A stretch of DNA of 64,000 nt from VRUE01 sp963704545 (GCA_963704545.1 OY969915.1:1426001-1490000), one strand, 5' to 3'; shown: positions 15,045-25,100, counted from the stretch's first letter. Made by a program: numbers and translations. Notes: generated by a model not told the origin, from the letters alone.

Positions 15045-15360
15045 GCCGGGGCGGTCCAAAGAGCTGCCCTACCAGGCAAGGGCGCGACTGGCCGACAACC
15101 TCCTCCTCCAGCGCAAGCGTGCTGGCCTCTCGCAGGAGGCTCTCGCGAAGCGAGCGATGGTGTGTGCCACCCGGATCGGCGCGATCGAGAACGGGCAGTC
15201 GGCGGCGATGCTCGTGACCTACGTGAGGCTCGCCGGCTCGCTGGGAATCACGCTCGACGATCTCCTGGCCGGGGTGGTTTGGATCCCGAGCGTCGTCGAG
15301 CTGGAGTACGACGCTAGATACAAGGTCGAGTTTAGGACGGAATTTCCGGAGGTTTCCTGA
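15037..15360 (+). CDS. XRE-family regulator 4 of a four-gene tandem array
   Basis: A 107-aa protein from ATG 15037. The HTH is ADNLLLQRKRAGLSQEALAK, CATRIGAIENGQSAAMLVT, then LAGSLGITLDDLLAGVVWIP. The C-terminal VVELEYDARYKVEF segment resembles regulator 2's VEGQF tail. It is the last gene of the overlapping array and lies about 390 bases upstream of the RHS gene. Control of the RHS locus is possible but untested. Confidence 0.8.
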   Translation: MDRPGRSKELPYQARARLADNLLLQRKRAGLSQEALAKRAMVCATRIGAIENGQSAAMLVTYVRLAGSLGITLDDLLAGVVWIPSVVELEYDARYKVEFRTEFPEVS

Positions 15361-15491
15361 AGCTTGCGAAGGGCCAGCCCTGACGTCGGCATTTGGCCCA
15401 TTACCGCGGGAAATGCCTGCAGATTCGTAGTAGAGCAAAGTCCCCGGATGGGTGAGCGCAAGCCAAACATTTGTAGCTTTATTCCAATCTC

Positions 15492-15520
15492 TTTACAGAC
15501 GCCCACACTCGCTTTAGGGT
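15492..15520 (+). promoter_or_regulatory. Candidate sigma-70-type promoter for the RHS gene
   Basis: TTTACA (15492-15497), 17 nt, then TAGGGT (15515-15520). Transcription would start near 15527, leaving an untranslated leader of about 220 nt to the chosen RHS start. The rest of the gap 15361-15749 is lower in GC and shows no gene. Confidence 0.4.
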
Positions 15521-15749
15521 GCTCGCTGAATACCAAAGTCATCTATGGCGTTACACGGAAAGGCAGCACATGGGGGGTGATTTCGGGCGGACGCGGTTGG
15601 CGGGAAGCAGGCTGGTCAGTGCTTCCGTTTCTCCCGCTCCGAGGATCGCCCTGCCGCATCGACATCCTGAAGATGACCCCAGTTGGGTTCGAGCGGAATT
15701 CCGGCCAGCAGGTCAACGAGCGCGGGTCAGAGGATGCGTAGGGACTCTG

Positions 15750-18700
15750 ATGACTCTTGCCGCAGCGCTTTTGGCCGTCGTCGGTTTGTTCGCTCCTTCG
15801 ACCGCGCTTTCCTCTCCTCCCAGCAACGCCTTTCGCTTCTTCCACGATGCCGACGGGCGTCTCAAGGCCGCGATTGACCCCGAAGGCGACACCGCGCTCT
15901 ACAACTGGGACGCCGCAGGCAATCTCCTTTCGATTTCGCGGAACGTCTCGAGCAAACTTGCAATCGTCCAGCTGAGCCCGCCGCGGGGCGAAGTTGGGGC
16001 AACCGTGACGATTGAAGGAACCGGCTTTTCGACCACTCCCGCTTCGAACACGGTCAAATTCAACGGCACCGCGGCGAGCGTGAGCGTGGCGAGCGCCACG
16101 TCGCTCACGGTCAAAGTCCCCAGCGGCGCGACCTCGGGCTCCGTGACCGTCACGGTCGGCGAAGAAGGCCCGGTGACGAGCCCCGAAAGCTTCACGGTCG
16201 CGGAATCCTCCGCGCCGAAAATCTCCTCCCTTTCACCGACGGTGGCGGTAGCCGGAGAAGAAGTGACGATCTCCGGCTCCAACTTCGAACCCGCGGTTTC
16301 CAGCAATGCAGTGACGCTCAATCTCTCACGGCCTGAACTGGTCTCGGCGTCAACCACCGCGATCAAATTCAAAGTCCCGACGGGAACGTCGGGAGGCCGC
16401 GTCTCGCTTTCAACGCCAGAGGGGATCTCCGCTACGAGTCCCGATCTCTTCATTCCGCCTTCCGGGACCCCTCCGTCGAAAGTAGCCGCGACCGGGCGGC
16501 TCGCTTCAGGCGAAGCGAAAACCATCACGATCAGCATGGCGGAAGGAATCGGCGTCTACCTCATCGACGGCACCGCCGGCAAGCGCTTCTCCCTCACCGC
16601 CCAGGAAGGCACCTTCGCCGGCACGGTCCAGATCCTCAGCCCCTCCGGGTCCTCACTCGGCTCCGAAAACATCGTCAAAACCTCGAAAAGGCTGCTGGAA
16701 CCGGTCACCCTGCCGACCACCGGCACCTACACGATCGTCGTCGATCCCACCGGCACCGAAACCGGCAGCACCAAAGTCACCGCCTATGAATTCGAAGACG
16801 TCAACGCGACGGTCTCCCCGCCGGCGAGCGCCGAAGGGGTGACGAAATCGGCCTCGACGACCGTCCCCGGCCAGCGGGTCTTCTACTCGATGGAAGCAGC
16901 CGCCGGGAAGAAGGTCGCGGTCAAATCCTCCAACTCCGCCTTCACCGGCGAATACAGGTTCGAATGGCTGAATCCCTCCGGCAGCCAGTTCGCCCAAAGC
17001 GGCTGGCAGCAACCCACCGGCTCCACCTTATGGGGCCCGATCTCCTTCACCCCCGCCGGCACCTACAAGTTCCTCGTCGACCCCTGGCTCTGGCACACCG
17101 GCTCGGTCGACCTCACCTTCCACGAAACGCCCGACATCACCGGCCAGACGATCTCGCCCTCCACCGAAGGCGACACCAAGACCTCGACGATCGGCATCCC
17201 CGGCCAGCGGGAGCTGATCACCTTCTCGGGCACCGCCGGCAAGCGCTTCTCCCTCACCGCCCAGGAAGGCACCTTCGCCGGCACGGTCCAGATCCTCAGC
17301 CCCTCCGGGTCCTCACTCGGCTCCGAAAACATCGTCAAAACCTCGAAAAGGCTGCTGGAACCGGTCACCCTGCCGACCACCGGCACCTACACGATCGTCG
17401 TCGATCCCACCGGCACCGAAACCGGCAGCACCAAAGTCACCGCCTATGAATTCGAAGACGTCAACGCGACGGTCTCCCCGCCGGCGAGCGCCGAAGGGGT
17501 GACGAAATCGGCCTCGACGACCGTCCCCGGCCAGCGGGTCTTCTACTCGATGGAAGCAGCCGCCGGGAAGAAGGTCGCGGTCAAATCCTCCAACTCCGCC
17601 TTCACCGGCGAATACAGGTTCGAATGGCTGAATCCCTCCGGCAGCCAGTTCGCCCAAAGCGGCTGGCAGCAACCCACCGGCTCCACCTTATGGGGCCCGA
17701 TCTCCTTCACCCCCGCCGGCACCTACAAGTTCCTCGTCGACCCCTGGCTCTGGCACACCGGCTCGGTCGACCTCACCTTCCACGAAACGCCCGACATCAC
17801 CGGCCAGACGATCTCGCCCTCCACCGAAGGCGACACCAAGACCTCGACGATCGGCATCCCCGGCCAGCGGGAGCTGATCACCTTCTCGGGCACCGCCGGC
17901 AAGCGCTTCTCCCTCACCGCCCAGGAAGGCACCTTCGCCGGCACGGTCCAGATCCTCAGCCCCTCCGGGTCCTCACTCGGCTCCGAAAACATCGTCAAAA
18001 CCTCGAAAAGGCTGCTGGAACCGGTCACCCTGCCGACCACCGGCACCTACACGATCGTCGTCGATCCCACCGGCACCGAAACCGGCAGCACCAAAGTCAC
18101 CGCCTATGAATTCGAAGACGTCAACGCGACGGTCTCCCCGCCGGCGAGCGCCGAAGGGGTGACGAAATCGGCCTCGACGACCGTCCCCGGCCAGCGGGTC
18201 TTCTACTCGATGGAAGCAGCCGCCGGGAAGAAGGTCGCGGTCAAATCCTCCAACTCCGCCTTCACCGGCGAATACAGGTTCGAATGGCTGAATCCCTCCG
18301 GCAGCCAGTTCGCCCAAAGCGGCTGGCAGCAACCCACCGGCTCCACCTTATGGGGCCCGATCTCCTTCACCCCCGCCGGCACCTACAAGTTCCTCGTCGA
18401 CCCCTGGCTCTGGCACACCGGCTCGGTCGACCTCACCTTCCACGAAACGCCCGACATCACCGGCCAGACGATCTCGCCCTCCACCGAAGGCGACACCAAG
18501 ACCTCGACGATCGGCATCCCCGGCCAGCGGGAGCTGATCACCTTCTCGGGCACCGCCGGCAAGCGCTTCTCCCTCACCGCCCAGGAAGGCACCTTCGCCG
18601 GCACGGTCCAGATCCTCAGCCCCTCCGGGTCCTCACTCGGCTCCGAAAACATCGTCAAAACCTCGAAAAGGCTGCTGGAACCGGTCACCCTGCCGACCAC

Positions 18701-21700
18701 CGGCACCTACACGATCGTCGTCGATCCCACCGGCACCGAAACCGGCAGCACCAAAGTCACCGCCTATGAATTCGAAGACGTCAACGCGACGGTCTCCCCG
18801 CCGGCGAGCGCCGAAGGGGTGACGAAATCGGCCTCGACGACCGTCCCCGGCCAGCGGGTCTTCTACTCGATGGAAGCAGCCGCCGGGAAGAAGGTCGCGG
18901 TCAAATCCTCCAACTCCGCCTTCACCGGCGAATACAGGTTCGAATGGCTGAATCCCTCCGGCAGCCAGTTCGCCCAAAGCGGCTGGCAGCAACCCACCGG
19001 CTCCACCTTATGGGGCCCGATCTCCTTCACCCCCGCCGGCACCTACAAGTTCCTCGTCGACCCCTGGCTCTGGCACACCGGCTCGGTCGACCTCACCTTC
19101 CACGAAACGCCCGACATCACCGGCCAGACGATCTCGCCCTCCACCGAAGGCGACACCAAGACCTCGACGATCGGCATCCCCGGCCAGCGGGAGCTGATCA
19201 CCTTCTCGGGCACCTCGGGGCAGACCATCACCACCAAAGCAACGGAATCGACCATTGCGGGCGGCACGATGTCGATCCTCAAGCCCGACGGCTCCCAGCT
19301 GGGCAGTGCCGCCTCATTCTCCACGAGTAGCAGCGGCCGCATTGAAGTGACGCTGCCCACGACCGGCACCTACACGGTAGTGCTTGATCCCAGTGACGCA
19401 AACACCGGTAGCGTCAAATTGACTGCATACCTCGGCTCCCATGCCTCCTGGTTCTCTCCGATTCAGCCGCAAGCTCAGTTCGTAAGCCTCACTGCGCGAC
19501 TTCCACAGGAACCTCAGGGGTTTTCGGACATCTCTGGGCCTTTGCACAAACCGGAGACGGGTCATTCGCCTGAGCAGGGGCACAGCTCTCCCCGGACACC
19601 ACACCGCACTTCACTGCTGCATAGAAAGATGAGAGCAAGCCACAGACGCCGCCACTCCTCGTCACCTCGAGCACGCGACCACAGGAGCGCTCACCATCGG
19701 ACTCGCCCGAAGAGCGGAAGGGGTGAAAGCCGTCGGAGTCCGAACCCTGGGCCGAGCGGCATAACGCACGAGATGCGGGCATTCCATCCCGCCGCGGTCA
19801 AGGTTTGGCATCCGCCCCGGCACATCCCCGGTTGGGAAGCTGCTGAACCGAAAAGCCCATGGGCGGCAATCAGTGCTCTACAGGCTCCCGCCGCCACGAC
19901 CGCTCTCGCCGGACAAGCCCTCGAGCGCAATGGCCTTCCGCTGGCCGGGGTCCGTGTCTCCGTTGAGGGCACCACCACCGATGCCACAACCGATGAGGCG
20001 GGGAGATTCCTGCTCGCGGGACTCCCCGCAGGTCACCAAACCCTGGTGGTGGACGGCGAATCGGTGCCGGGCGATCGGCGTTACGGAAGCTATGAGGTCA
20101 GCGTCGACCTCGCAAATCACGAGACCACGGTCCTCGACTACACGATCTGGCTGACGCCTCTAGACCCGGCTGGAGATCGTCAGATCACCTCGTCCACCGA
20201 GCATGAGACCAGCCTGACGACCCCCAGCATTCCAGGGCTTGAAGTCCGCATTCCGACAGGCACCGTGATCAGAAACGCTGCTGGCAAGGCCGTGAGGGAC
20301 CTCAACATAACGGCTATCCCCGTGAACCAGGCAGCGTTTCCGCTGCCACCGTTTGTGCCGATCCCGGTCTACTTCACGATCCAGCCCGGCCGCGCCTACC
20401 TCAGCAAGGGCGCACAGATCGTCTATCCGAACTGGGGCGACCTTAGACCAGGGCAGCGCGCCGAGTTCTGGAACTACGACCCAAACGACCGCGGCTGGTA
20501 TGTCTACGGCAGGGGCACGGTCAGCGCCGACGGAACGCAGGTCGTGCCCGATCCGGGAGTACGGGTATGGCAGTTCACCGGCGCGATGCTGGCGTCGAGC
20601 CCTGTACCGCCGGGAAGTGGTCCTACGGGGACCTCGAGCGGGGACCCGGTGGACCTCTACAGCGGTCTGTTCACCTATCACAAGCGCGACCTCGCATTGC
20701 CGGACACGCTCCCGATCGACATTCAGCGCATCTACCGGCCAGCTGACTCCAACTCCTACAGTTTCGGTATCGGCACCACGAATCAATATGACCTGCGTCT
20801 CTGGTCGGGCTCCGGAGCCGCCGAAGCCAACTTGATAATGCCCGATGGTCAGCGCATTCATTACGTGCGAACCACCCCCGGAACCGGCTACTCCGATGCC
20901 GAATACAAATCCACCAGCACCCCTGGCCCCTTCTATGCCTCGACCTTGAAATACAACCCCGCAGGCGGTGGGGCGTATTGGAATCTGCAGCTGACGAATG
21001 GCATGACCTATGTCTTCGGGGTGGGGCGTCTGCTGGAAGTGCGGGACAGCCACGGCAATAAACTCGTGATTACGCGCAGCGGCGAAGACATGACCCAGAT
21101 CACGTCGCCCCACGGGCGTTGGGTCAAATTCACCTACGACGGTTCCCATCGGATCACGGAACTGACCGACAACGGCGGCAGGCACGTCAAATACACATAC
21201 ACCTCCGGGCGCCTGACGAAAGTAGAAGGGCTAGGGGGTCGGACCACGGAATACGAATACGACGGCTCTGGTCGGATGAAAGCGATCGTCAATGCCCGCG
21301 GCAACAAATATCTCCAAGTCGCTTACGACGCCAACGGCCGGGTCGAAAAACAGACCACCGCCGACGAAGCGACGTTCGGCTTCTCCTACAAACTGAGCGA
21401 AGCCGGCAAAGTCGAAGCGACGACGGTCACCGACCCGCTCGGTCGCCAGCGCAAAGTTCAGTTCAACTCGGCAGGCTTCCCGACCAGCGAAACCGAAGCG
21501 ACGGGGACCGAACTCGCGCAGACGACCAGCTTCGAACGCCAGCCAGAAACCAACTTGGTCCTCTCAGAAACCGACCCGCTCGGCCGAGAGACGGACTTCG
21601 AATACGACAGCAACGGCAACGTCAAAGAAGCGACGAGGCTGGCTGGCACCGGCGAAGCCCAGACGACCAAATACGCCTACGAACCGGAAACCAATCGGCT

Positions 21701-23729
21701 CATCGAAGAAACCGATCCGCTCGGCCATGTCACGAAATACCAGTACGGCAGCAAAGGCGAACTGCTCAAACGGACCGATCCGCTCGGGCACGCAACGACC
21801 TTCGAATACAACGGCGACGGGCAGCCGACCGCGATCACGAACGCCGAAGGCGAGACGACGAAACTCGGTTACCAGTTTGGGGATCTTGCCTCCGTGACCA
21901 ATCCGCTGGGCTATATGACGAGCCAATTCATCGATGCCGTCGGCCGCGTCCGGTCCATCACCCTGCCGGGCGGCGGACGCTACCGCTACGGCTACAACGA
22001 AGCCGACGAGCTGACGAGTGTGGCAACCCCCTCGGGTGCCGAAACGGCGATCGAATACGACGCCGACGGCAATCCGATCTCGCTCACCGATCCGCGCGGG
22101 GGCGAAACGACGATGGCCTACGACGTGATGGATCGCCTGGAAAGCGAAACCGACCCGCTCGAACGCGCCGCTGAATGGAGCTATGACAAAGACGGCTCGC
22201 TAAAAGAAGCCGTCGACCATCGCGGCAACGTCACCAAACTCGCCTATGACCCGCTCAGACGTTTGGCCAGCGTGAGCTACGGGGTCTCAGGCGAAACGGC
22301 GGAAAGCACGATTGGATACGAATACGACGAAGCCAACCGGCTGACCGACGTGAACGACAGCGCATCCGGCGAATACGCGATCTCCTTCGACAACCACGAC
22401 CGCCTCACGGGGGTTGAAGGGCCCAGTGGCACGGTTGGCTACGAATACGACGCTGCGGGCAGGCGGGAATTGATGACCGTGTCGGGGCTGGGAACCGTCG
22501 GCTACGAATACGACGACGCCAACCGGCTTACCGAAGTCGCCAGTGGCGAACAGGCCGTTTCGCTCAGCTACGACAAAGCCAACCGGCTTGAAAGCTTGGC
22601 TCTCCCCGACGGGATCGAACAGCGCTATGGCTACGACAAAGCGGGCGAGGTCATCTCGATCGCCTACGAGCAAGGCGAAAGCACCCTCGGCGAGATCGAC
22701 TACGCCTACGACGCCAACGGCCGCACGGAAGCGGTGTGGGGGAGCTACGCCCGCCTTGGACTTCCAGAAGCGATGGAATCCGCAAAATACAACGCCGCCA
22801 ACGAGCTGACCGAACGCGAAGGCAAAGAACTCGAATACGACGAAGATGGCAATCTGACCTCGGACGGCTCCAGCGAATACAACTGGGACGCCCGCGGGCA
22901 ACTCACCGGCATCAGCGGCGCCAACAGCGCCAGCTTCGGCTATGACCCGTTCGGCCGACGCGTCTCAAAGACGCTTGGCGGCACCACCACCGACCTGCTC
23001 TACGACGGTCCGAATGTTGTCCAAGAAGCAGTTGAAGGCTCTGTCACGGCCGATCTACTTACCGGCCTGAAGCCCGATCAACTGTTCTCGCGCACAACTG
23101 AAGGCGGAACGGACAGCTACCTGACCGACCGCCTCGGCAGCGCGATTGCGCTCGCGAATAGCTCCGGCGAAGTCGCAACCACCTACACCTACGATCCCTT
23201 CGGCAGCTCAACCGAAGGCGGCGAAACTAGCGATAACCCCTTCCAGTTCACCGGACGCGAGAACGACGGCACCGACCTGCAGTACAACCGGGCTCGCTAC
23301 TACAGCCCATCGTTCGGCAGGTTCATCAGTCGAGATCCAGCCGGCTTCGAAGGCAGCGGAGCCAATCTCTACTGGTATGTCAACGACAACCCCCTCGATT
23401 TCACCGACCCGAGTGGAGAATGTGTCGTATGTATTCCAAGCTTCAATCCGATAGCGCCGTTGGAAGATGCTGCTGACCAAATCGGAGACTGGGTAAGTGA
23501 CGCCCCCGGAGTCCTTAGCGATGTTGGCGATTTCTTCGGTCGCAATTGGGATACCATCGCTGCTGGAACGGCGACTCTTATAGTGGGTGCGGCGACGGTC
23601 ACTCTCGTAGTCGCGTGTGTAGGGGCAACAGGGGGTCTAGCCGCACTCCATTGTGGAGAGGCAGCCGCACCAGGGTATGCTGCATTCATCGGTGGTGTAT
23701 GGGTAACTTATGAAACGACTAGGAATTAG
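15750..23729 (+). CDS. Giant secreted RHS/YD-repeat polymorphic toxin-like protein
   Basis: A 2659-aa protein from ATG 15750; the frame is open to TTG 15519, but only 15750 starts with a Sec signal (MTLAAALLAVVGLFAPSTA). In order: TIG/IPT sandwiches (about 70-150 and 154-234), four identical 220-aa units each holding two pre-peptidase-C-like sandwiches (274-1153), one diverged unit, a His/Arg/Pro-rich linker (about 1231-1345), a carboxypeptidase-regulatory-like domain (1383-1451), DUF6531 (near 1630), many YD repeats, the RHS core (YDPFG, then RARYYSPSFGRFISRDP, 2477-2557) and a short hydrophobic tip of about 100 aa. RHS proteins form a shell around a C-terminal toxin delivered to competitors. 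The tip is no nuclease I know and could act on membranes. It overlaps the next gene by 20 nt. Confidence 0.85.
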   Translation: MTLAAALLAVVGLFAPSTALSSPPSNAFRFFHDADGRLKAAIDPEGDTALYNWDAAGNLLSISRNVSSKLAIVQLSPPRGEVGATVTIEGTGFSTTPASNTVKFNGTAASVSVASATSLTVKVPSGATSGSVTVTVGEEGPVTSPESFTVAESSAPKISSLSPTVAVAGEEVTISGSNFEPAVSSNAVTLNLSRPELVSASTTAIKFKVPTGTSGGRVSLSTPEGISATSPDLFIPPSGTPPSKVAATGRLASGEAKTITISMAEGIGVYLIDGTAGKRFSLTAQEGTFAGTVQILSPSGSSLGSENIVKTSKRLLEPVTLPTTGTYTIVVDPTGTETGSTKVTAYEFEDVNATVSPPASAEGVTKSASTTVPGQRVFYSMEAAAGKKVAVKSSNSAFTGEYRFEWLNPSGSQFAQSGWQQPTGSTLWGPISFTPAGTYKFLVDPWLWHTGSVDLTFHETPDITGQTISPSTEGDTKTSTIGIPGQRELITFSGTAGKRFSLTAQEGTFAGTVQILSPSGSSLGSENIVKTSKRLLEPVTLPTTGTYTIVVDPTGTETGSTKVTAYEFEDVNATVSPPASAEGVTKSASTTVPGQRVFYSMEAAAGKKVAVKSSNSAFTGEYRFEWLNPSGSQFAQSGWQQPTGSTLWGPISFTPAGTYKFLVDPWLWHTGSVDLTFHETPDITGQTISPSTEGDTKTSTIGIPGQRELITFSGTAGKRFSLTAQEGTFAGTVQILSPSGSSLGSENIVKTSKRLLEPVTLPTTGTYTIVVDPTGTETGSTKVTAYEFEDVNATVSPPASAEGVTKSASTTVPGQRVFYSMEAAAGKKVAVKSSNSAFTGEYRFEWLNPSGSQFAQSGWQQPTGSTLWGPISFTPAGTYKFLVDPWLWHTGSVDLTFHETPDITGQTISPSTEGDTKTSTIGIPGQRELITFSGTAGKRFSLTAQEGTFAGTVQILSPSGSSLGSENIVKTSKRLLEPVTLPTTGTYTIVVDPTGTETGSTKVTAYEFEDVNATVSPPASAEGVTKSASTTVPGQRVFYSMEAAAGKKVAVKSSNSAFTGEYRFEWLNPSGSQFAQSGWQQPTGSTLWGPISFTPAGTYKFLVDPWLWHTGSVDLTFHETPDITGQTISPSTEGDTKTSTIGIPGQRELITFSGTSGQTITTKATESTIAGGTMSILKPDGSQLGSAASFSTSSSGRIEVTLPTTGTYTVVLDPSDANTGSVKLTAYLGSHASWFSPIQPQAQFVSLTARLPQEPQGFSDISGPLHKPETGHSPEQGHSSPRTPHRTSLLHRKMRASHRRRHSSSPRARDHRSAHHRTRPKSGRGESRRSPNPGPSGITHEMRAFHPAAVKVWHPPRHIPGWEAAEPKSPWAAISALQAPAATTALAGQALERNGLPLAGVRVSVEGTTTDATTDEAGRFLLAGLPAGHQTLVVDGESVPGDRRYGSYEVSVDLANHETTVLDYTIWLTPLDPAGDRQITSSTEHETSLTTPSIPGLEVRIPTGTVIRNAAGKAVRDLNITAIPVNQAAFPLPPFVPIPVYFTIQPGRAYLSKGAQIVYPNWGDLRPGQRAEFWNYDPNDRGWYVYGRGTVSADGTQVVPDPGVRVWQFTGAMLASSPVPPGSGPTGTSSGDPVDLYSGLFTYHKRDLALPDTLPIDIQRIYRPADSNSYSFGIGTTNQYDLRLWSGSGAAEANLIMPDGQRIHYVRTTPGTGYSDAEYKSTSTPGPFYASTLKYNPAGGGAYWNLQLTNGMTYVFGVGRLLEVRDSHGNKLVITRSGEDMTQITSPHGRWVKFTYDGSHRITELTDNGGRHVKYTYTSGRLTKVEGLGGRTTEYEYDGSGRMKAIVNARGNKYLQVAYDANGRVEKQTTADEATFGFSYKLSEAGKVEATTVTDPLGRQRKVQFNSAGFPTSETEATGTELAQTTSFERQPETNLVLSETDPLGRETDFEYDSNGNVKEATRLAGTGEAQTTKYAYEPETNRLIEETDPLGHVTKYQYGSKGELLKRTDPLGHATTFEYNGDGQPTAITNAEGETTKLGYQFGDLASVTNPLGYMTSQFIDAVGRVRSITLPGGGRYRYGYNEADELTSVATPSGAETAIEYDADGNPISLTDPRGGETTMAYDVMDRLESETDPLERAAEWSYDKDGSLKEAVDHRGNVTKLAYDPLRRLASVSYGVSGETAESTIGYEYDEANRLTDVNDSASGEYAISFDNHDRLTGVEGPSGTVGYEYDAAGRRELMTVSGLGTVGYEYDDANRLTEVASGEQAVSLSYDKANRLESLALPDGIEQRYGYDKAGEVISIAYEQGESTLGEIDYAYDANGRTEAVWGSYARLGLPEAMESAKYNAANELTEREGKELEYDEDGNLTSDGSSEYNWDARGQLTGISGANSASFGYDPFGRRVSKTLGGTTTDLLYDGPNVVQEAVEGSVTADLLTGLKPDQLFSRTTEGGTDSYLTDRLGSAIALANSSGEVATTYTYDPFGSSTEGGETSDNPFQFTGRENDGTDLQYNRARYYSPSFGRFISRDPAGFEGSGANLYWYVNDNPLDFTDPSGECVVCIPSFNPIAPLEDAADQIGDWVSDAPGVLSDVGDFFGRNWDTIAAGTATLIVGAATVTLVVACVGATGGLAALHCGEAAAPGYAAFIGGVWVTYETTRN
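16569..19208 (+). repeat. Four perfect tandem 660-bp repeats inside the RHS gene
   Basis: Units at 16569-17228, 17229-17888, 17889-18548 and 18549-19208 are identical base for base on reading through them. Each encodes 220 residues (two beta-sandwich subunits). Sequence before the first and after the last unit is related but diverged. Perfect identity points to very recent amplification or gene conversion. Copy number in an assembly may be wrong. Confidence 0.95.
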
Positions 23730-23949
23730 AATGCTTTGGCGTGGACCCGAGTCGGATGCCTCCAGATCAACCACCATTATTTGGTTCCGTAACCGCGTCA
23801 TAGTGCTGACGACCTTCGCGATTATGGCGTTTCTAGCCATACTAATAATGCGTGGTCCCTGGTGGATACTCGGTATCGTGCTAGTTGGAATTGTTTTGGG
23901 TCTGAGGCAGATCGTAAGTCTCACACTGCGTTCTCGCTCGCCGTCGTGA
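23710..23949 (+). CDS. Small membrane protein, candidate immunity protein to the RHS tip
   Basis: A 79-aa protein starting 20 nt inside the RHS gene end. A basic N-terminus is followed by two hydrophobic segments (about residues 28-46 and 50-68), then a short basic tail. In polymorphic toxin loci the gene overlapping the toxin 3' end usually encodes the cognate immunity protein, and a hydrophobic tip would fit a membrane-bound one. No homologue is recognised; the role rests on position and topology. Confidence 0.55.
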   Translation: MKRLGIRMLWRGPESDASRSTTIIWFRNRVIVLTTFAIMAFLAILIMRGPWWILGIVLVGIVLGLRQIVSLTLRSRSPS

Positions 23950-23965
23950 GGAAGCTGTGCCGTGC

Positions 23966-24155
23966 TCATCACCAAATCCCGTTGCGCCGATGGAAGGCGC
24001 GATCACCGGGTACGGCTGAAGCTGCTGCTGACCAAATCGGAGACTGGGTTAGCGAGGCGCCCGGAGTCGCCAGCGATATTGCCGGGTTCATAGCTGAAGC
24101 AACCGATGTATCGACGGAAGAGCTGATCGGTGCGATAGCTGGTGCGGCCGGATAA
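23966..24155 (+). pseudogene. Orphan RHS tip fragment 2, frameshifted
   Basis: Bases 24018-24095 match the main RHS tip region (23470-23520; residues AADQIGDWVS). Upstream of about 24017 the matching frame is shifted by one base; an extra T at about 24017 restores alignment. The downstream end differs (GFIAEATDVSTEELIGA...), so this is another tip variant. Its TAA shares a base with the next ATG (TAATG), keeping a tip-immunity overlap. There is no start codon and no core, so it looks like a silent module. Confidence 0.6.
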
Positions 24156-24436
24156 TGAACTCTGGACCAATGAGCTCTTCAGATAAGAACCCGGCTACAG
24201 AGACGTTTGATCGCCTCCAGAAGAAGACCGCTGTGCCGCTGGTGCTTGTGGTTGCGACTACGGCCTTGGTGGTCAATGGCGCCTCGATTTGGATGTTCCC
24301 GATCATTTTTGCTGTTGCCCTTGTCTATGTATTCATCGTCATCGGGGGGGCGCCTAGCCAGGCTGAAGGCGGAACGGACAGCTACCTGGCCGGACCGCCT
24401 CGGCAGCGCGACTGCGCTCGCCAACGGCTCCGGTGA
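24155..24436 (+). pseudogene. Damaged copy of a small membrane protein gene (immunity-like), fused into RHS sequence
   Basis: Residues 7-65 (SSDKNPATETFDRLQKKT onward, with two membrane segments) are nearly identical to the intact gene at 25547-25777. After VFIVIGGA the sequence lost about 40 bp, including its stop, and reads out of frame into the RHS core copy that begins at 24361. Start and membrane segments are intact, so an altered protein of 93 aa might still be made. It pairs with orphan tip 2. Confidence 0.6.
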
Positions 24437-25100
24437 AATCGGAACCACCTACACCTACGATCCCTTCGGTGCCTCAACCGAAGGCGGCGAAACTAGCGAT
24501 AACCCCTTCCAGTTCACCGGACGCGAGAACGACGGCACCGACCTGCAGTACAACCGGGCTCGCTACTACAGCCCATCGTTCGGCAGGTTCATCAGTCGAG
24601 ATCCAGCCGGCTTCGAAGGCAGCGGAGCCAATCTCTACTGGTATGTCAACGACAACCCCCTCGATTTCACCGACCCGAGTGGAGAATGTGTCGTATGTAT
24701 TCCAAGCTTCAATCCGATAGCGCCGTTGGAAGATGCTGCTGACCAAATCGGAGATTGGGTGAGCGACGCCCCCGGTGTGGTCAGTGACATTTTCGGGGGC
24801 GAATGCGGCACCTCATTCGGTGATCGCGCCCTAAGTAATTTCATTACTACCAACACGTCAATCCCGGGCCTCATTGCCCCCACTCTTTCCGGAGGCGCCA
24901 TAAACAACTGGGGGGGTGTTGCAGGGAAATATGGAACTAAGACCCCCACGCAATGGATCCTAAGATCACGAAGCCTTGGAGAGTTGCCAGCGGTGAGCCG
25001 TGCTGCGGCTATCAGCTGGCTTTATGCCTCAGGGGCTTGGGAGGCGGGTGTCGGTCTTGGATCACTACTCCGCTCAGGGATCTCTGGGTTGTACTGTTAG
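24361..25100 (+). pseudogene. Orphan RHS core with alternative C-terminal tip 3
   Basis: From 24361 the sequence matches the main RHS gene from 23098 on, and the stretch 24475-24756 is essentially identical to 23209-23490. A one-base insertion near 24390 breaks the frame from upstream. After about 24770 the tip is new: about 110 residues ending in GSLLRSGISGLYC, with a GGAINNWGGVAGKYGTKTP segment. It has no start or secretion signal. The roughly 280-bp identity would allow recombination to move tip 3 onto the main RHS gene. Confidence 0.75.

Noticed and set aside
15519..15749. N-terminal 77 codons of the RHS ORF
   Set aside because: Arg/Pro-rich with no signal; ATG 15750 starts a clean secretion signal and a promoter-like pair overlaps 15519.
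16569..19208. CRISPR or another spacer array
   Set aside because: The period is 660 bp with no spacers; the repeats are coding and in frame.
21119..22174. 351-codon plus-strand ORF inside the RHS gene
   Set aside because: Out-of-frame reading of the YD repeats, Arg-rich; the RHS frame explains the region.
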